Positions 15,261 through 15,847 of a stretch of DNA of 15,847 nucleotides are shown in pieces. The notes under the pieces are model-generated. The model saw nothing but the letters and a program-made list of their open reading frames with translations. It had not been told where the DNA came from and made no database searches. The first letter of the stretch is position 1; each line of letters starts with the position of its first letter. The stretch covers positions 1-15,847 of the forward strand of contig JAADFY010000229.1 of assembly GCA_013152625.1 (NCBI GenBank), read 5' to 3'. The DNA comes from Alphaproteobacteria bacterium (GTDB lineage: Bacteria; Pseudomonadota; Alphaproteobacteria; Rhizobiales; Devosiaceae). Both the position numbers and the translations under genes were made by a program.

Positions 15261-15847
15261 ATGGATGAGATCATTATCGCCATTCTGCGTTCGGGCACGC
15301 CGCTGATCTACGTGACGCTTGCCGGTGTCATTGCCCAGCGGGCGGGTATCTGGCATCTGGGGCTGGAAGGCCTGATGATTGCGAGCGCCTGTGCGATTAT
15401 TTTAGGAATCGTCATGACCGGCTCCGTTGTGCTGGCGTTGCTGATTGCCATTGTCGTCAGCGTCATAGGCTCCGTCATATTCTGGTTTGTGGTCGAGATA
15501 TTAAAGGCCAACCAGATCATCGCCGGCCTGGGTTTGACCGGCCTTGGGCTGGGCGGGACCACGTTGGCCGTGGAATCCATATTTGGTTCTCAGGCTGCCG
15601 TGAATGCTCCCTTCGGGTTACCGCGGGTGGGGGCACTGTTGGAGCCGGCGGGCATCTCTCTTGGCGCTTATGGCAATTTGTCGATTTTGGTTCTGGCGTT
15701 GCCGTTTGTGACTTTCGCCATGTGGATTCTGATCTGTCGCACCCGACTTGGATTGCAGATTTCAGCCTCGGGGGAGCATCCGTTTGCGGCAAGAAGTGTG
15801 GGTATTGCGCCGGCGCGCATGCGTCTGATCGCCTTAATGATCGGGGG
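15261..15847 (+). CDS. ABC transporter permease, second subunit (partial, cut by window end)
   Basis: The frame from ATG 15261 stays open to the last base, giving the first 195 residues of the second permease; the rest lies outside the window. It starts MDEIIIAILRSGTPLIYVTL and has the hallmark GIWHLGLEGLMI near residues 29-40. A helix-rich stretch with KANQIIAGLGLTGLGLGGTT (about 87-106) follows, matching the second permease of BMP-type nucleoside importers. It ends near SVGIAPARMRLIALMIGG, the region of the cytoplasmic coupling loop that touches the ATPase. It begins 5 bases after the first permease, so it belongs to the same transcript. Confidence 0.9.
   Translation, partial: MDEIIIAILRSGTPLIYVTLAGVIAQRAGIWHLGLEGLMIASACAIILGIVMTGSVVLALLIAIVVSVIGSVIFWFVVEILKANQIIAGLGLTGLGLGGTTLAVESIFGSQAAVNAPFGLPRVGALLEPAGISLGAYGNLSILVLALPFVTFAMWILICRTRLGLQISASGEHPFAARSVGIAPARMRLIALMIG

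Overview
The window looks like alphaproteobacterial chromosome: GC-rich coding DNA, a Caulobacter-type order of flagellar genes, and a candidate CtrA box in front of the first one. Only protein-coding genes are visible. I see no rRNA, tRNA, CRISPR array, insertion sequence or phage gene, and no gene-free gap longer than about 210 bases.

Bases 1-7532 are a tightly packed plus-strand flagellar block: fliF (MS ring), fliG (rotor/switch), fliH (called flbE in Caulobacter; export ATPase regulator), fliN (C-ring), flbD (sigma-54 activator of late flagellar genes) and flhA (export gate). Four of the five junctions have overlaps or gaps of 5 nt or less, so this is probably one transcript. It would build the early basal body and export apparatus and supply the regulator for the next tier. 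FlbD has a receiver-like domain that has lost its phosphorylation pocket, as known for this family. The usual neighbours fliR and flhB do not follow flhA here.

Bases 7533-8552 hold a spacer with an imperfect palindrome and A-tracts, a minus-strand TetR-family regulator resembling RutR (the uracil/thymine-sensing regulator), and a 208-bp divergent control region. This region contains a perfect TTGAC-N6-GTCAA inverted repeat with the same arms and spacing as the published RutR operator, and a separate good match to a sigma-54 -24/-12 promoter.

Bases 8553-15847 form a second plus-strand gene row: a divergent family-1-like uracil-DNA glycosylase, a GMC-family FAD oxidoreductase, a NIPSNAP-family small protein, and a BMP-type (nucleoside-class) ABC importer made of a Tat-exported binding protein, a double ATPase and two permeases. 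The last permease runs off the window. The ATPase gene is split by a one-base frameshift at a G-rich run near 13650; this is either a sequence error or a recent inactivation. Hairpins flank the binding-protein gene and may set its expression relative to its neighbours.

The most interesting possibility is that a pyrimidine-sensing RutR-like repressor controls a unit that combines a base-recognising UDG fold, an oxidoreductase and a nucleoside-class importer. That would suggest uptake and oxidation of a nucleoside or base-like compound. The grouping and the operator are seen directly; the substrate and pathway are inference.
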